A stretch of DNA of 64,000 bases from Cymodocea nodosa (taxonomy: Eukaryota; Streptophyta; Magnoliopsida; Alismatales; Cymodoceaceae): assembly GCA_036874045.1 (NCBI GenBank), contig JAZBRI010000011.1, positions 13,100,001 through 13,164,000 on the forward strand, in the 5' to 3' direction. The notes beneath the pieces were generated by a model, which was given only the letters and a program-made list of their open reading frames with translations, was not told the origin of the DNA and searched no databases. Position 1 is the stretch's first letter. Each line of letters starts with the position of its first letter. The position numbers and the translations under genes are program-made. Below are positions 1 through 14,225 of this stretch, piece after piece.

Positions 1-44
1 TTGAAAGTATACTGCAAACACAGACAAGTATCACTCTAATATAC

Positions 45-2937
45 CGCCAGTCTGGCAACTTTTGCCAGTTTCTGTTTCACTTCTGGAGGTAATCTCTTTT
101 TAGATCCTTGTGCAGCATCAGATTCCTGAAGATCAGATTTTGCTGGTCTTGCTGTAAACAGGGAATAGTTAATAAGAGAGGAGTGTGTGGTGTACCCTAA
201 CAGGAGTAAGTGCATATTCTGCCACTTTCTTACATTCTGCTACTATCTTCTCCAAGTCACGAATAGCCCTCTCAAGTGTTGTTCCTTTTGGCCGAACAAT
301 GGCTCCTTCTTTCACCCGTTTATAATCTCTCTATGCATGTAAAAAAAAATATGATTAACAATATTTTTGGTCATATTAATCAGATTTTAGAGTGCTGTAG
401 CTATGCTGATTCAGAGGTCAACTCACCCACACTATCTTATATATTGATTTTTTACAGGAAAAAACATTTTGATCCTAACAGAAAATAGTTTTGCATGCTG
501 GAAATCATAGGTTTTGTGTTCATGAAAGAGCTCTTACTCCTGTTTGCACGGAATAAATACTTCCAATGCCAGGGGAATTTAAGTCTGGCAATTCAACAAT
601 TCCATTGTTATCTCTGTATCGGATCTTCTTTGATGTTTCTACATCATACTCTTCCTTTGAAGGTCTTCTAAACTGCAAATCAACTTGAGAGGAGATACCT
701 TTTTCTTGGTGTGACTCATTGGATAAATTCAGTGATTCTCTGATGCCTTTTGACTTATTTGTAACATCTCTTGATTGAGTAGTTCCATCCTTTTGCTTTT
801 CCAAATCCCTTGTGCCTACAGGAAGAGCAAGTGTAAAGTCTTTGCATGGAGGCTTTGAAGATGACGATACATTTGCTGACAAGTCAGCCTTTTTCTTTTC
901 AACTGGATTCCTTAAAGGTTTTCTATTTTGGTAATGTTCCCCATATTGTGTTGGAACTAATGTTGATGGCATTTTACCCAATGGTGCACTTCTTGCAGCT
1001 GCCTTCATCCTAACATTCCCCATATTAACATGCTCATTCAGTGCATTTGTAACGTCCTTTTCACTTGGAAGTTTGGCAGGCTCTTTTCTTCTCCTTTTCT
1101 TTGGTGCAGTACTGGGAGATGAGCTTCGCTCACTAGCATCATGGAAAACACATGATTAGGAAAAATGATAATGGTTTAATGCAATAAAAATATATGACAG
1201 TTGAAAATGGTTTGAGAAAAGTCAGAGAACTTACAGTCTTTCTAATTTTCCTCTGTTTATGAAAAAACCATTGTGCTTTATTGCTGATTTGTCAACATGA
1301 AAATAATCATCCTACAAAAGAAAACATGTAAAACAAGAGCTAAAATCACTTTGTGCAAGAAATCATCTTTAGGAATCAGGCCTCTTGAAGGACAACTTAT
1401 AGATTATGAGTATCAACATCATGCCACTAACCAGTTCAGCATCATCAATAAAGGAATCTTCAGTGTCATACTGGTCATCATCAGGAATATCCTTAAAATC
1501 TTCCTCGTCACTACTTTCTTCACCCTAGATAAATATTTCCATCAGCCATAACTCTTATGGTAAAATTTGAAATTTCAGCATGCAACCATGAATAGTCAAC
1601 ACAAAGCAAAGGCAAGAATTAGGGTTGCTTTTAAGAGTTTCACAAAATCTATTTATCAACCATGCAGAAAAGGCAAATCCCATGCAGAAAGCTCATATAC
1701 ATATGGTGTATTGAAGAGAATCCATATGAATGCAACCTTACACCTGCATTAGGATTTAGGAGAGGATCTTTTCCCTGTCAGACCTTAAGACATAAAGGAC
1801 TAACAGAGTGATCTTATCGAACACCAAGGGTTTCCTTGTGCTTAAGCATCAATAATTTAAATGAGATTGGCATAATATACAGTTGTATACCATGTAGAGG
1901 CGCTCAATCTTTTCAATAACAGCACTAAAGCGATTTGCAGGTGGTTGACCATCCTTTATGTCAGATACCAAAGGCTGGTCCTGCACAAAAGAAAGCATGA
2001 TGACTTCAGGGAACAGAAAAAATATAAAATGCATGAAAAGAAAGGTTTGAATCCACACTTTAATGATGTTCAACAATGTAGGGAATTATAACACCAGGTA
2101 GCCACCCTTTTCTTTTACTGCACTTAGCCAGACACAGTTCATCATATTTATTTTTGGATAAATAGTAGCTACAAAAAATTATCTGCATATCTGCACAACA
2201 CAACCAGATGCACAAACAATTACCATAATCAACATGCACTCTGGATAACTTCAAAGTTTTAAGGTTCAATTGGAACTTAATAGAACAAGCAGCGAATCTG
2301 CAATCAGCCAAGACAGATCTTCCAAGGCACTATAGTGCAATTCCACAACAATTCTCATGTGAGAAGTAGAAAGGAACGTCATCCACGTAGAAAGAAATCA
2401 ACAGGATAAGAGAATTATTGGACAGAACCCCAGCAACTATGATCCAGAGCATGCATAGCCTTAGATAAGTTTACACTTTAGGTAAAAAACAGACACCCGA
2501 GAAAAAACGGAAGACAAAACCAGATATTCCACAGAACACTTCCAAGAACTCACATTCAAGCAACAACGATCGCAAGCAGTAAAAAAGCACACACAACGTA
2601 GAAAAAGAACAGCATAACCAACATAAGCAACAGTGCAGGGCAACAAGAGCAATACCGCAACCGTATTTGGGGCAATCCTGGACTCAAGCGCGGGATGCGC
2701 CCCGGTCGGGGCGACCGTGTCGGGGACCTCTCCGTTCACCTTGCCGACGTCCCGTAGCAACTTCTTCCACGAGACTATAGTAGTCTCCCCCGGCGTCAAT
2801 TCCACCGAAAACCTCCGTCGCTGAGCCGCCGCCGCCGTAGGCGCCACCGACGCCGCGACGGCAGCAGAGGTGGAAGTCGAAGCAGCCCTAGACTGGTCGG
2901 CGGCATCGACCCCCATAGCGATCCTGTCATCGTCCAT
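45..2937 (-). CDS. UBN: Ubinuclein-like protein (HIRA complex subunit), N-terminal 447 residues, partial
   Basis: Ubinuclein is a subunit of the nuclear HIRA histone-chaperone complex that deposits H3.3 independently of replication. I infer exons at 2656-2937, 1891-1980, 1432-1524, 1235-1311, 538-1132, 234-330 and 45-151. All junctions are GT-AG with consistent phase, giving 447 codons, and a donor at 44 leads off the window. Exon 1 has the plant N-terminal block FSVELTPGETTIVSWKKLL. Exons 2-4 (residues about 105-180) carry the Hpc2-related domain, with NRFSAVIEKIERLYM, the acidic DDDQYDTEDSFIDDAEL and then AIKHNGFFINRGKLERL. A basic KKRRRK stretch follows in exon 5. Exon 7 begins the conserved middle region with LPPEVKQKLAKVARLA. 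The start is the first ATG before the conserved N-terminus. The C-terminal part lies beyond the left edge. The family call is very secure, but which UBN paralogue this is cannot be said. Confidence 0.93.
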
Positions 2938-5900
2938 GGCGCTAGGACATGGCAGATAACGTGGAGTGGAGGAAAGTCTGGCGGAATCCGAGCACGATGA
3001 CTGGCGTAACGGTTCGGAACGCTCGCGCTCGTCGGCGACGGTCGGAGTCCGGTCGGCAAATTTCCCCCTTTCGGCGATTCGCTCTCCCTCTCTTTTTTCC
3101 CTATCTTTTTTTCACCTTTTTTTTTCCCCTTTTTTTTCCCTTCTCCACTTTGTTTCACGTTAAAATGTCGTTCCATCCCGATTTTTAGTTTCGAAATTGC
3201 GATGTCTATAATCCGCCCCTCCAATGTTGTCGATTAATCGATATTGGTTGAAAAAACTTGTGAGAATTTTTCATTTTTGTATTCTTCGATCCATCCCTTC
3301 TCCGTTTAATTCTTTTTCTAATATCTCACGCTATGAGATGAGCTCTGAGGTTTGGTTATTCCAGACCATGTCCTTGCCCCAGAAGACGTCACACCGTTCA
3401 GAATATGTTTTCCAATACGCTTTTCCCAGTGAGATCGAGGGATGTAAGTATAAGATTTGATTTATTATAATATTAAGATTTTAATATAAAATGATAAGAC
3501 TAACCTTTCACCGAGAAATATATTTATGTATCGGTTGATAGAAAATAATATGAATCAACCACTTGATCTCAACTATTCGCATTCGTGGTATTTTGATACA
3601 CGTTTGCAAAATATTTTTATTTTAAAATAAATTTATAAGAAAAATAATTTATCATATATAAAATTTAATTTTATTCTTATTTTTATTGATACGGTACTCT
3701 CTTCTTTTTTTTATACTTATGACTACTTATTTATGTTCCTACAAATATTGACAAGTAAATACATGTAAGCTAACTCTAATATCATATGAAATATTTTATC
3801 TCAAAATTAATTAACAATGAATTCAATATTATTCTTACTTTTATTGATGTAAGTCTTTTTTTCTGATGCAAGATAAATTAATGTCTTCTGTTAATTTCCC
3901 ATCAATTATGGTTTTTTTTTTGTTTTTACATGGTTGTGTTTTTTTAAAGTTAAAAAAGTAATTAAATTAAAATACTCTAATTATGAAATCACAATTAGAG
4001 TAAAAGATATAACAATGTCAAAAAAAAGTTTATTGAGAACGTACTGAACAGAAGCTAACAAGAGTAAAGAAAAATTAATTTCCCTCTTCAACGTCAACTT
4101 CGTCGAACCATCAACATTTAATGCTAGATTAATTAGATTTTCACAGGAAAACAGTATATCCTTCTCAAACTAGAATCATCTCATTTATAACATCAGCTGT
4201 CAAATAAAAATATTTTGACTAAAAAACAACTACATCAAGTACTTTAAAGAATATTGAATTAACAGGAAGATTCAACTTAAGACGAAGATTAAAAAAATTA
4301 ACAAGAAAGAATCAAATTAAATAACAAAAACTTAACAAGATTAAAGATACGTTAGTGTACGATGAAAAGTTTAAATAGAAGTGAAATAAAAAATTTAGAT
4401 GAAAAGTCAGAATTTTTAAAAAAATAAGTATATTTATCGAAAAATTTGAAAAGTTAGAATTTCTTAAAAGATTAATACAGAATAGAATATTTGAAAAATC
4501 ATAAATCAAAGGAATAAATTCTAAAATATTATCTAAAATAACATATTTGATATATTACTCTTTAATTTGAATTTTTAAAAGAAGTAAAATAATATTAATA
4601 AAATAAGAAGTAAATTTGTTCAAATATAACAAACAAAATTAAATAAATTTCTAAAGTACTCAATCGTAATTGATTTATTTGATTTTTGATGAATACAATA
4701 TATTAAAGGTGTATAAATTTTAAAATCGACTTCGTATTCTCAAAAGATAAACTACAAACTCCCACATAAAATCAAGTAGATTTTCTTGAAAATTGATAGT
4801 ATCAAAGACGTTTGACTACGATTCAATTAAAGAAAGTGATTAACATATCTTAGTTCCTTTAACCCCTTGTGAAAAAAAAACCTATTGAATGCAAAAAAGG
4901 TTTACAATAGTAAGCATAATCTACATGGTTCGATATACTGCAATAACATATTAGATGTAAAAAATGCTTTCTTTTAAGTGACACCCATTAAGAGAGTTCT
5001 GATGACCCAACCTCTTGATTATTTAGCTGTTAATCATCCCACTCATGTTTGCTAGACACCTTAAGAATACAGAGAATTAGGCTTTAAATAAACCGCCTCA
5101 GATACTTCTCTATTTGTTTACAACACAGATGTTGATCTCGTGTGTGTTGATAATATTATTATCATTGGCAACAACAACTCCCATTCAAGATCATAGCCCA
5201 TATGACGTTGACTATTTCTCAAACATCTTGGTAATCTTTCTTATTTTCTTGGTACAGAGCCTTACAACATACTAATCAGTGATTTGCACCAAGTTATGTT
5301 TCTTCAATAGATAAGTATTTCAACAAAACATCATTTGGACTCAAAACCCAAAGTATCATTTTTGAAAAAAAAAAAATGCAATGATGGCATCCATGGCAAC
5401 TACGATAATTTAATTGGCTACAAGCAGTATTATCCGTGGTCTTCACTAGAATTCAAAATCACGAAGAATGCAAATATTACTATTATTAACAAAAAAAAAC
5501 AACGCTCGATTACTGTGATTCTTACAAGCAAACCAGATTTGACAATTTTTGGTTATTGAAAGAATTCTATCCATCTTTAAAAATGTTCATGCTTTTAAAT
5601 GCATATGCCAATTGGGCCAGTAGGCTTTAGATTTACCTAAAAAAGAACCTCTCTTTTTTTTTTTAGAAAATATTGTCTTTTATTCTTGAACAAAAATACA
5701 TGGAACCAGACTTCCAAAATTTCATATTCATATTAATTATAAATCAATATAGCATATATTGGAAGTACTTATTAATTTTATCAATGAAATAAATATTTGA
5801 CATGAATGAATGCCTTTTGCTAAAAAAACTCATCTGCTCGTTGCCTTCTCTTTTGGTAAACTTGCTTGAAGATTTTAGGCCGAGAGGAAACTATGATACC

Positions 5901-7929
5901 ATATCAATAAAATCTTTGTAATAGGTAAATGTAAAAACTATGATACCATACCATATATTTTCTGTCTCTTTAACTATTACCATAACAACAAGTTATCTGT
6001 CATTCTTCTTTTGTCCAAGTTTAAGTATTCGTCTTATATGTCTTTTGATCTCACTCTCATTTGCCCGGGTAGATCGATCGATCAGCTCTGTTTACCGTTG
6101 TATAAATATCTACCTCGGAGATGTAAATTAGATCAGTCTAATATGCTTTTGACTATATCGTTGATATTAGCCTAACATAGTTAAGTAGGTTGTGCCAAAG
6201 TTACATTGGCCAATAATACTCAACATAACTCAATTCAGTATGAACAGTACTTAGGTTGAAAAAAGAAAAGGGTTGTACTGATTTAATTAATACAGCTCAT
6301 TGACATACATAGTATAAATTAGAAACCTAACATAATTTACTTGTACTGTTGACGACACTGTTGGGTAAGTCGTACACAATCCATCGATATGTATAACCTG
6401 TCTTACAAAATAATGGTCTAACCTCGTCTCTTTTAACGTTCAAGTTAATTTAACGAAGACTTGAAGAAATAGATCAAAGTTCAAGATTTTGCGCGCGGTG
6501 TGTCTATAACGATACTTTTACCATGTATGATATTTATATCTATTAACGATAAGTAAGGATAAACACGAATCTTGTCCACGCTGGCTTTTGATCTTGTCGG
6601 TTTCTTTCCTTCTGAGCTTACCTTGACCCTTTTGTTTCCCAAATGTGGTTATGTAACCGAGATGTTTTAATCTGTCGTTACCCTTCCTTTTGATTTAAAA
6701 AAATAAAATAATTTAAATTAAAATAAAATAAGGGCGGGTACGTTACCATCGATCTACGTGGAACTGAGATGGCTGCTTGTCTCTTACGCAAGTCCTACGT
6801 GGCTTCTGTGTCACAGGGAGTGGATCCATGCCGATGTCTGGATTTCATCAAATCACACCAGTTGTCCTGGTCGATCGGTCATCCTTTTGGAATATTCCTT
6901 TGGAAAGGTGATGATTCCCCTTGTAGCATTCGTGCAGGTGGTGCCAACCACCTTTAAATCACAGGTTCGATTTTGCAGGGTGATCATGTGGCTCACTACA
7001 TCGTTCGTGCATGTAGTGATTGACTATTTCGCATGCTCTACCCTAAGGTCACTTGTCACATAATCAACCTAGCAGTCAAAAGTACTGATTGAGGGCTAGT
7101 CTTAGTGGACGCCACACCCCACAGCTTTCAACCGTCGTTTGCTGATTATCATCGTGCCCAGGAGAGAACGGGTGATTTTGGTAAATTTTCGGGATTTCTT
7201 CGCCGTCGCCGTGTGTGCTCAAATCTTTTTCAATGGTGAAGATTGGTGGGGGGAGGGAGGGGGATGGTCTGTTTGATGTGGGTTGTGGGGTTTGTTGAGA
7301 TCTGCTCTAGATTCGATTTTCATTTGTCACTTCTGTGCTTTCTTCAGGGTGTCATACAACGGCTACTTTCGATGCTGTCCCCCTGATATGAATTCTGGGC
7401 TTGTTCGTGAATACAGGTATTGGATGAAGATGATGGCGATTCTGATTCAATAACAAGTTTTCAACGCTAAAATACTGGATACCTGTAGCTTAATCATGTA
7501 AATATGATTTTGTCATCTTAGGCTTTATGGGAGGTCGATCACCGGGGAAGGTAAACCACTCCGACCATCTTAGCGGTTGCCACTTCTCCTTCCGTTCTTG
7601 CTTACTGATTCTCCGGTGCTAAAGCCCTAAATTTTCTTTTAGTTTTCACAGGATTCTGTAGGCTTTTCTAGAACTAGTCGATTCCATCGTAGCTGTTCTA
7701 GAATAGTTCTGTCTTACCACATTCATTTCCTCACCTTGAACATATATATATTAGCACCGTCTGCTTAATAGTTCTTATTAATAATTTGGGGGTATTTATT
7801 GTCCTTATTGGATTTTTTGGTGTTCACTTCTTGCTTTGTTATTTAATATATAAGATCATTTTTGAAATCGTTCTTCGGGGAAGGTCCTGGAACTAATAGT
7901 GTTCTGATCAGAATAACTTTTCAGGTAGG
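2938..7929. other. Intergenic region between the divergent UBN and BTB genes
   Basis: About 5 kb without an intact gene. The UBN promoter and 5' UTR must lie just above 2937, where there is a long pyrimidine tract around 3060-3150. The middle, about 3470-5000, is extremely AT-rich with no supported feature. A decayed Copia reverse-transcriptase piece lies near 5135-5365. From about 7100 the composition rises and probably contains the transcription start and non-coding first exon(s) of the BTB gene. A good splice acceptor ends at 7924, six bases before its ATG, so the 5' UTR is probably spliced (inference). Confidence 0.6.
5130..5365 (+). mobile_element. Decayed Ty1/Copia reverse-transcriptase fragment
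   Basis: Conceptual translation in one frame gives LVCVDNIIIIGNNNSH, a damaged form of the Copia catalytic block YVDDIIITGN. Further on, NLSYFLGTEPY resembles the usual DLG-L-YFLGIEV block and DSKPKVS resembles the downstream DSKP motif. Stop codons interrupt the frame and the second catalytic aspartate is Asn. It is a fossil without visible LTRs. Confidence 0.7.
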
Positions 7930-10900
7930 ATGGGTGGCGAAAAGAAGCATAAGTGCCTAACGGTGGCTCCTTTTGAGTGTGTGTGGCATGAGGAGTTAAG
8001 ATTCAAGGAGGCTGGACGAGGTTGTGTGGCTTTTGAAGCTTTTGCCCAGAATGATGTCACTTTGGTATTCAGGGAACATGTGGGTAGCCAACACTACCAT
8101 TATAAGATGGATAGATCTCCAAATTACACTGTTGTCTTGGGCAGTCATAGGAATCAAAGGCTGAAAATAGAAGTAGATGGGAAGGCCGTAGTTGATGTTA
8201 CTGGAATTGGTCTCTGCAACTCATCGGCATTTGAGAGCTACTGGATTTGTGTATTTGACGGATTGATTAGTATAGGGAAGGGAAGACATCCATTTCAGGA
8301 TCTTGTTTTCCAATGGATGGACCCAAAACGTGACTGTAATGTCCGGTATGTGGGACTCAGCAGCTGGGACAAACATGTAGGTTATAGAAATGTTAATATC
8401 TTGTCACTAACACAAAGTCACAGTTGCCTTTGGGGACATTTTGAGTGTAAAGATTACAAAGGGGTCTATGCTGAAGACTGGGAACACGAAGATCCTGCTA
8501 ATAGCTTTGATGAATGGGGGCCTGCTAATTTCCTTGAGTGTTGGGATCTTGCTGACATGTTCTTCGTTGTTGATGATGGAAGAAAAGTTCCTGCTCATAA
8601 GATCATCCTTTGTGCTTCAGGAACATTTGATTTTAGTCCCGAGGAAGACATAATCAATCTCCCCTTGGTCAAATATCCAGTTCTCCATGCTTTTCTCGAG
8701 TATATATACACTGGCAAGACACAGGTGAAATTACTTTCTTATTTGTTTAGTACTCACCAGTATTGCTATGATTTGTTCTTATGGTTCCAATATAACTAAC
8801 ACCAATTTCCCTTCTTTGTAAGTTAGATCATAGAGGCACAACTGTGCTCCCTGCTTGATTTATGTGAACAGTTTCAAGTCGTCCAGTTAATGAAGCAGTG
8901 CAAAGAAATAGTCAACAGGCTTAGAACTAGCAAGAACTTAGATGATTCTTCTAAGAAAGTTGAATTGAGTTATCTTGGCTCTTGTGATATGCATCATGGA
9001 AAATCTTCTTTTGAGCTACCCATGAATCATCAAAGGTTTCTCAAATTCCTCAAGTCTCCCAAGTATAGTGATGTCGAAACTTATATTGCAGATTATGGTT
9101 TTGTTGCTTCAGCTCACAGAATCATTCTTAGCTTATGGAGTGCACCATTTGCTAAGGTGAGTTAAATTTTCTTTTGGCATTTAGGATTTAGATATGGTTT
9201 TTAGATTCTTTTTTCATTGACTGCAGATGTTTACAAATGGAATGATTGAAAGCAACTCTTCAGAAATTATGTTTGGTGATATACCCTTTGAAGCTTTTGA
9301 AGCTATGCTCCAGTTTATGTATAGTGGGCAGATTGATTACAAAGGAAAAACAGATGCACATATCTTGTTGGTTCAGCTCCTTTTGCTTGCTGATCAGTTT
9401 GGGATTGCATTCCTCCTTAATGAATGCTCCAAAATCCTTTCAGAGGATCTTCTTTCAGAGGTAACAGTTATTACTGTTTTGGAGATTATGTGGAGTTACC
9501 AAGTAAATGAAATGTCTATAGTATTTCTGCTTATCTTTTTTTGATAAATACTTTGGTGTAATGTGCACAGATCAACATGCTATTACGTGGGAAAAAGCAT
9601 CTAGATTGATGCTTCAGGGAAATGTATATAATATTACAGTGTATTAGCTCCCAAGACATGTCATTGTCTCTTGTTTTTATCGGATACTCTGAATGTAAAC
9701 TGGTAAAATTTGTGAAAAGGCAGTTCATGCGTTTGTGGTTCATCAAAGCATTGTAAGGTGTTAGTTTGATATTCATCAATTTTAAAGCAATATGGCAAGC
9801 TTGTGGGAAAATCTAATCATCTTCATCTTCAAAACATACCAGTGACTCTGCTGTATGTATTTCATTTTACTATTGCTGATGAACAGATTGATGCAAATAT
9901 TTATCATCAATTTAGACGATTCTGTGATTGATATTGAAAGAGGTTATTCTTTTCCTGTACACAATATGCATGCTTGTTTCTATCTTACTGCATAGAGTGG
10001 TTTCTTCAATACTTTTTTATGAAATCAATTTATGATCTTAGAACATTTGTTATAAAGTGACAGGAAAATTCTCTAATAGTTCTTTTTTTTCAGGATAATG
10101 TATGCTATGTTCTCCAAGCAGTTGCAACATTACCCTCTTGTAAATTGCTAGAAGAAGCATGTCAGAGGAAGTTCTCAGTGCACTTTGACTACTGTACAAC
10201 TGCCAGCACTGAATTTAAGTTTCTAGAAGAGGAAACATTTGCAAATATTCTCAAGGCAAATTCAAAATTTTATTTAAATTCTTAAATCAAGGAAAAACCA
10301 TAAGAATATAATGTTTTGAGGAGTTTCTTCTTTCATGAAATTCGCCAGGATGTAGACTGTTGGATGCTGAAATTTACGTGAACACTTAGTTAAGCAGATG
10401 TTGGTTTTGCAGCATCCTGATTTGACTGTGACATCAGAGGAAAGGGTTCTCAATGCCATTCTAGTCTGGTGCATGCAACCCACTGAAGCCTTTAGTTGGG
10501 AGATGGTAGATGACCTCTTAAAGACATCATCACCTGAACTCCTGTTCCAAGAGAGATCTCCAGCTATTTACAATTTGCTTTCTTTTGTCCGCTTTCCTTT
10601 GATACCTCCCTCATTACTTGAAAAGGTGCAGATTGTTGGTAATGTGTGTTACTCCTCTTTGTGGTAGATGTTCATGCTTTTGATTGCATTTACTGAACAT
10701 TCTGCAGCTATCAAAGAGCATAATATGCAGTCAGATCCCTGTGTTTCGAAAACTTGTGCGTATAAATAACATAATGTGTTAAGTTGTACAAGTACATTTT
10801 CATTGTTGAAATCTAAGAACAAGCAAAATGGCAGGTTATGGAAGCTACTCAGTATTTGGAGATTGAATCAATAAGAGAAGAGGGTAATCTAGAGTAAGCT

Positions 10901-13900
10901 TCTTTCTCGTTTTTCTAATTTCATTTGTAGGATTGTGAGATTATTTCTGGGAAACACTAATGTCTTCATTTTTTATTGGACACTGAAGTATCACATTTTT
11001 CTAGTGTGAGATTTCAGCATAGAAGATCCAGCTTCAAAGAGCTTCGATATTTACGTGATGGAGATGATAATGGGGTCATGTACTTTGCTGGAACATCATA
11101 TGGAAAACATCCATGGATGAATCCTGTTTTATTGAAGGTGCTTGTGTTTTGTCATTCCATGTATCTTCAGGAATTCCTATGTTTATTAATTTTGCTTCTA
11201 ATATTCTTCAGAAAATCAAGGTAATTTCTAGTACTCCTCCCTTCAGATACACGGATGCAAAAGCATTGGTGTCAAGGTCGTACCAGGTATTTTTATTATA
11301 TAAGATACAATTTTTTAACTTTCGTGTTTGCAAGATTAACAATGTTTGGCAGGGGACCTCCTTTACTGGACCTCGGAGGGAAGATGGTCAGTGTTGTGCA
11401 TGGTGGATGATGGACTTGGGTCAAGATCACCAGGTATAGAACATTTTTAGCATAAATTAGAAGTTAAAAACTGCTTTCATCCTATATGGATCACAACTTG
11501 TTATTTTGTTGTTTGTCTTAGATCTTAAGTTCATTGTTTAGGAGGAGGTTTCAAGAATGATGCCATGTTTGGACTTTGGATATAGAGTTTATACTTTTTT
11601 GTTCACAGGAACTTTATTTTTTTGATCCTTGAATCTTCTCGGCTGTGGAAAATGGGCAATTAGGAATCTGTTTCAATTAAAACATGGAAAATTTTGACAT
11701 AATCTCTTGGAAAATATCCTTGGAAGTAACACAATTGGGAATAAAACAAGGGAGTGCATCGTTTTAGATGCCAGCATAAGATCTTGGCAAGTTGAAATAA
11801 AATAGAATGCATATGCATGTGGAATGAAGCATAAGAAGAGCTTGGTGGACCTAACCCTTGACAGACATCAGTGCTGAGATTGATATTATTGGATGTGATG
11901 TAGAAACCGAACATGTGATTGAGCTTATGGTCTTTGAATTCAACTTATCAAATACAATCTTTTCTCTAGATTCTACTCCTTGCTTTCTCTGGTCCATTTC
12001 CTTCAATACCTACTTATTCAGGGTGAGAAGCTTTGTAAATTGTGAATATTGAAGGAAAGCATGGTCCCTCGATCTTGCTCGAGGCCTACTTATTCAGGGT
12101 TCGGTGGCAATCAAACTGTCATAGTGTTATTCACTAATAGTTGTACTAGTGTTTCCATTGTGTTTTTCTTCAGACCACGATATCCCTTTTGCATAATGGA
12201 TCATCATGCAGTATTATAGTGGTGCTGGTGTGGTCTCTCTATCTTGCTCAAGTAATATCTACTTGTTCAGGGTTCAGTGGCAGTCGAAACTGTTATATTG
12301 TTATCCAGTAATAGTGGTGCTAGGGTTTCTTCAGACCAGGCCATCCCTTATGCGTGATGGATCATCATGTAGTATCATACAATTAACACCTCCAAATTCC
12401 TAGCAATAAATACAATGAAACCTCCTGTTAATTTTTCTTCAAAAAAATCTCCTTTTAATTTTAAGAGCTGCATTCAGTTTAACTGGATTCTTAGTCATCA
12501 CTGATTGCCCAAATGAACGTCATTACTTCTTTTTCATTACCACTGTTTTCAGTGGCTTAATGATTTTGAAAAGGGCATCTATGTACAACTGAATTTTACA
12601 ACATGAATGGAATCCATGTCCATATCTTTTTCTCTAGTTCTGACTTTGAGTGAGGCACACTTTATTGACATTCAGCCTGCCATAAGGCAAATCACTGACT
12701 ATAGAAAATTGGTGATTAATAAGCAAGTCATTTGGTTTGTTGTTTCACTTGATATGCTGATGTGCATGCACACACATACACGTGTGTACACACACATGAT
12801 AACCAGGAATTGGTTCAATGATCTTTATTTATATAAATCATTAATATTAAATATGCTTCTCAAGTTGTCAGGTATTGTCAAGTGAGCACCAGAGTAGAAG
12901 GTAAATACTTTCTCTATAGTGGACTCTTTTGTCCTTCGCTTGTTGGTTAGCCTAGGTGCCTGAAAGTTTGTTTAAAAAAGTGGACTTTTTGCTTGCCCAC
13001 TGGGAAGACATTTTCCTTTGAAAAGAAATCAAGATCACTTTGATTACCTCTAAGGTTTGCCTCAAATATAGGAAAAGTTACCTATTGAAACCTCTACTAC
13101 GTGGTAGTTTCTAGAGTTTTGTGTAAATCGCAGTTTTTTTTACTCACCTTGCTAACTTTCTTGCTTTAGATTTGGATTACTTTATATTTTCTAGTCATTA
13201 TTTACGGTTCCTTGACACTCTTGTTAGTGGCTTGCTAAATTTCGAAGTCCCCTGCTCAGTGTTCTTCCATTAAATGAGACCCTATGAGTAGCCATGAGCA
13301 ATGAAGCCAACCGAAACACTACAACTAATGATAAGGACTGGAGAAGCATGTGTGTTGTCACGCTATTAGCAAGAGGGGGTCGAAGCAAGTGCTGTCTCTC
13401 TTATTTTTCTTTTTAAACGAGAACCTTGCTTATATTATCTATGATTTACCAAGGTTATTCCTTTATTGCACTCCCCATTCAGGGAGGGGGTTCTTTTCAC
13501 CTTTCCCTTACAGCACTACCTCACCATGCAAGTGGTCATCTGGGAAGTATTTAGCTTTGCAAGGTGGTCCTTATTGATTCACATGACATTCTATGTGCCC
13601 CATGAGTATTTAGCCTTGTAAGGTGATTCTTGTTGATTCAAATGAGATTCCACATGCCCATGTTACTCTGGTTAGAGCGTAAGCTAGTGAAACTTTTGAC
13701 TATTGGACTGCCACCAATTGAGGAGCTTGCTTGCTCTGCCAACATTTGCAAGATATCTTGATAATTATCATGCAAGATTTCTATATGGCTATCTGGCTAG
13801 TTGTTGAACCTATCGACCACCTCCTTTCAGGTGACATCACTCTTATTTCCAAATCCAAATTTGGCCATCCATCATCATCCTCCCGTTTCTTTGTCACATT

Positions 13901-14184
13901 ACAGTAGTTACTTGCTGTTTTGTTTGCATCTCTGTGGCACAAGCATTGCATGTCATCATGTGGCATGAAAGACATTGTCCCCAATGTATCTACCCATGAG
14001 GAGAAAGGGTTCCCTGCTTGTGTGAAGTTCTTCAACTTTCTCACAACCTCATTTTCACGCATTCACAATATTTATCCCACCTTAGCCATGTGTTATTTAT
14101 ATAAAACTATAAAGGTACCTGAAATTAAAATAAAAAGATTAGTAGTTTAGGTACATTATTTTGTATTGTTGATATAGTTATTAT

Positions 14185-14225
<41 letters not shown>

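Noticed and set aside
6958..6985. GGTTCGATTTT resembling a tRNA T-loop
   Set aside because: No acceptor stem, D arm or anticodon arm could be placed around it.
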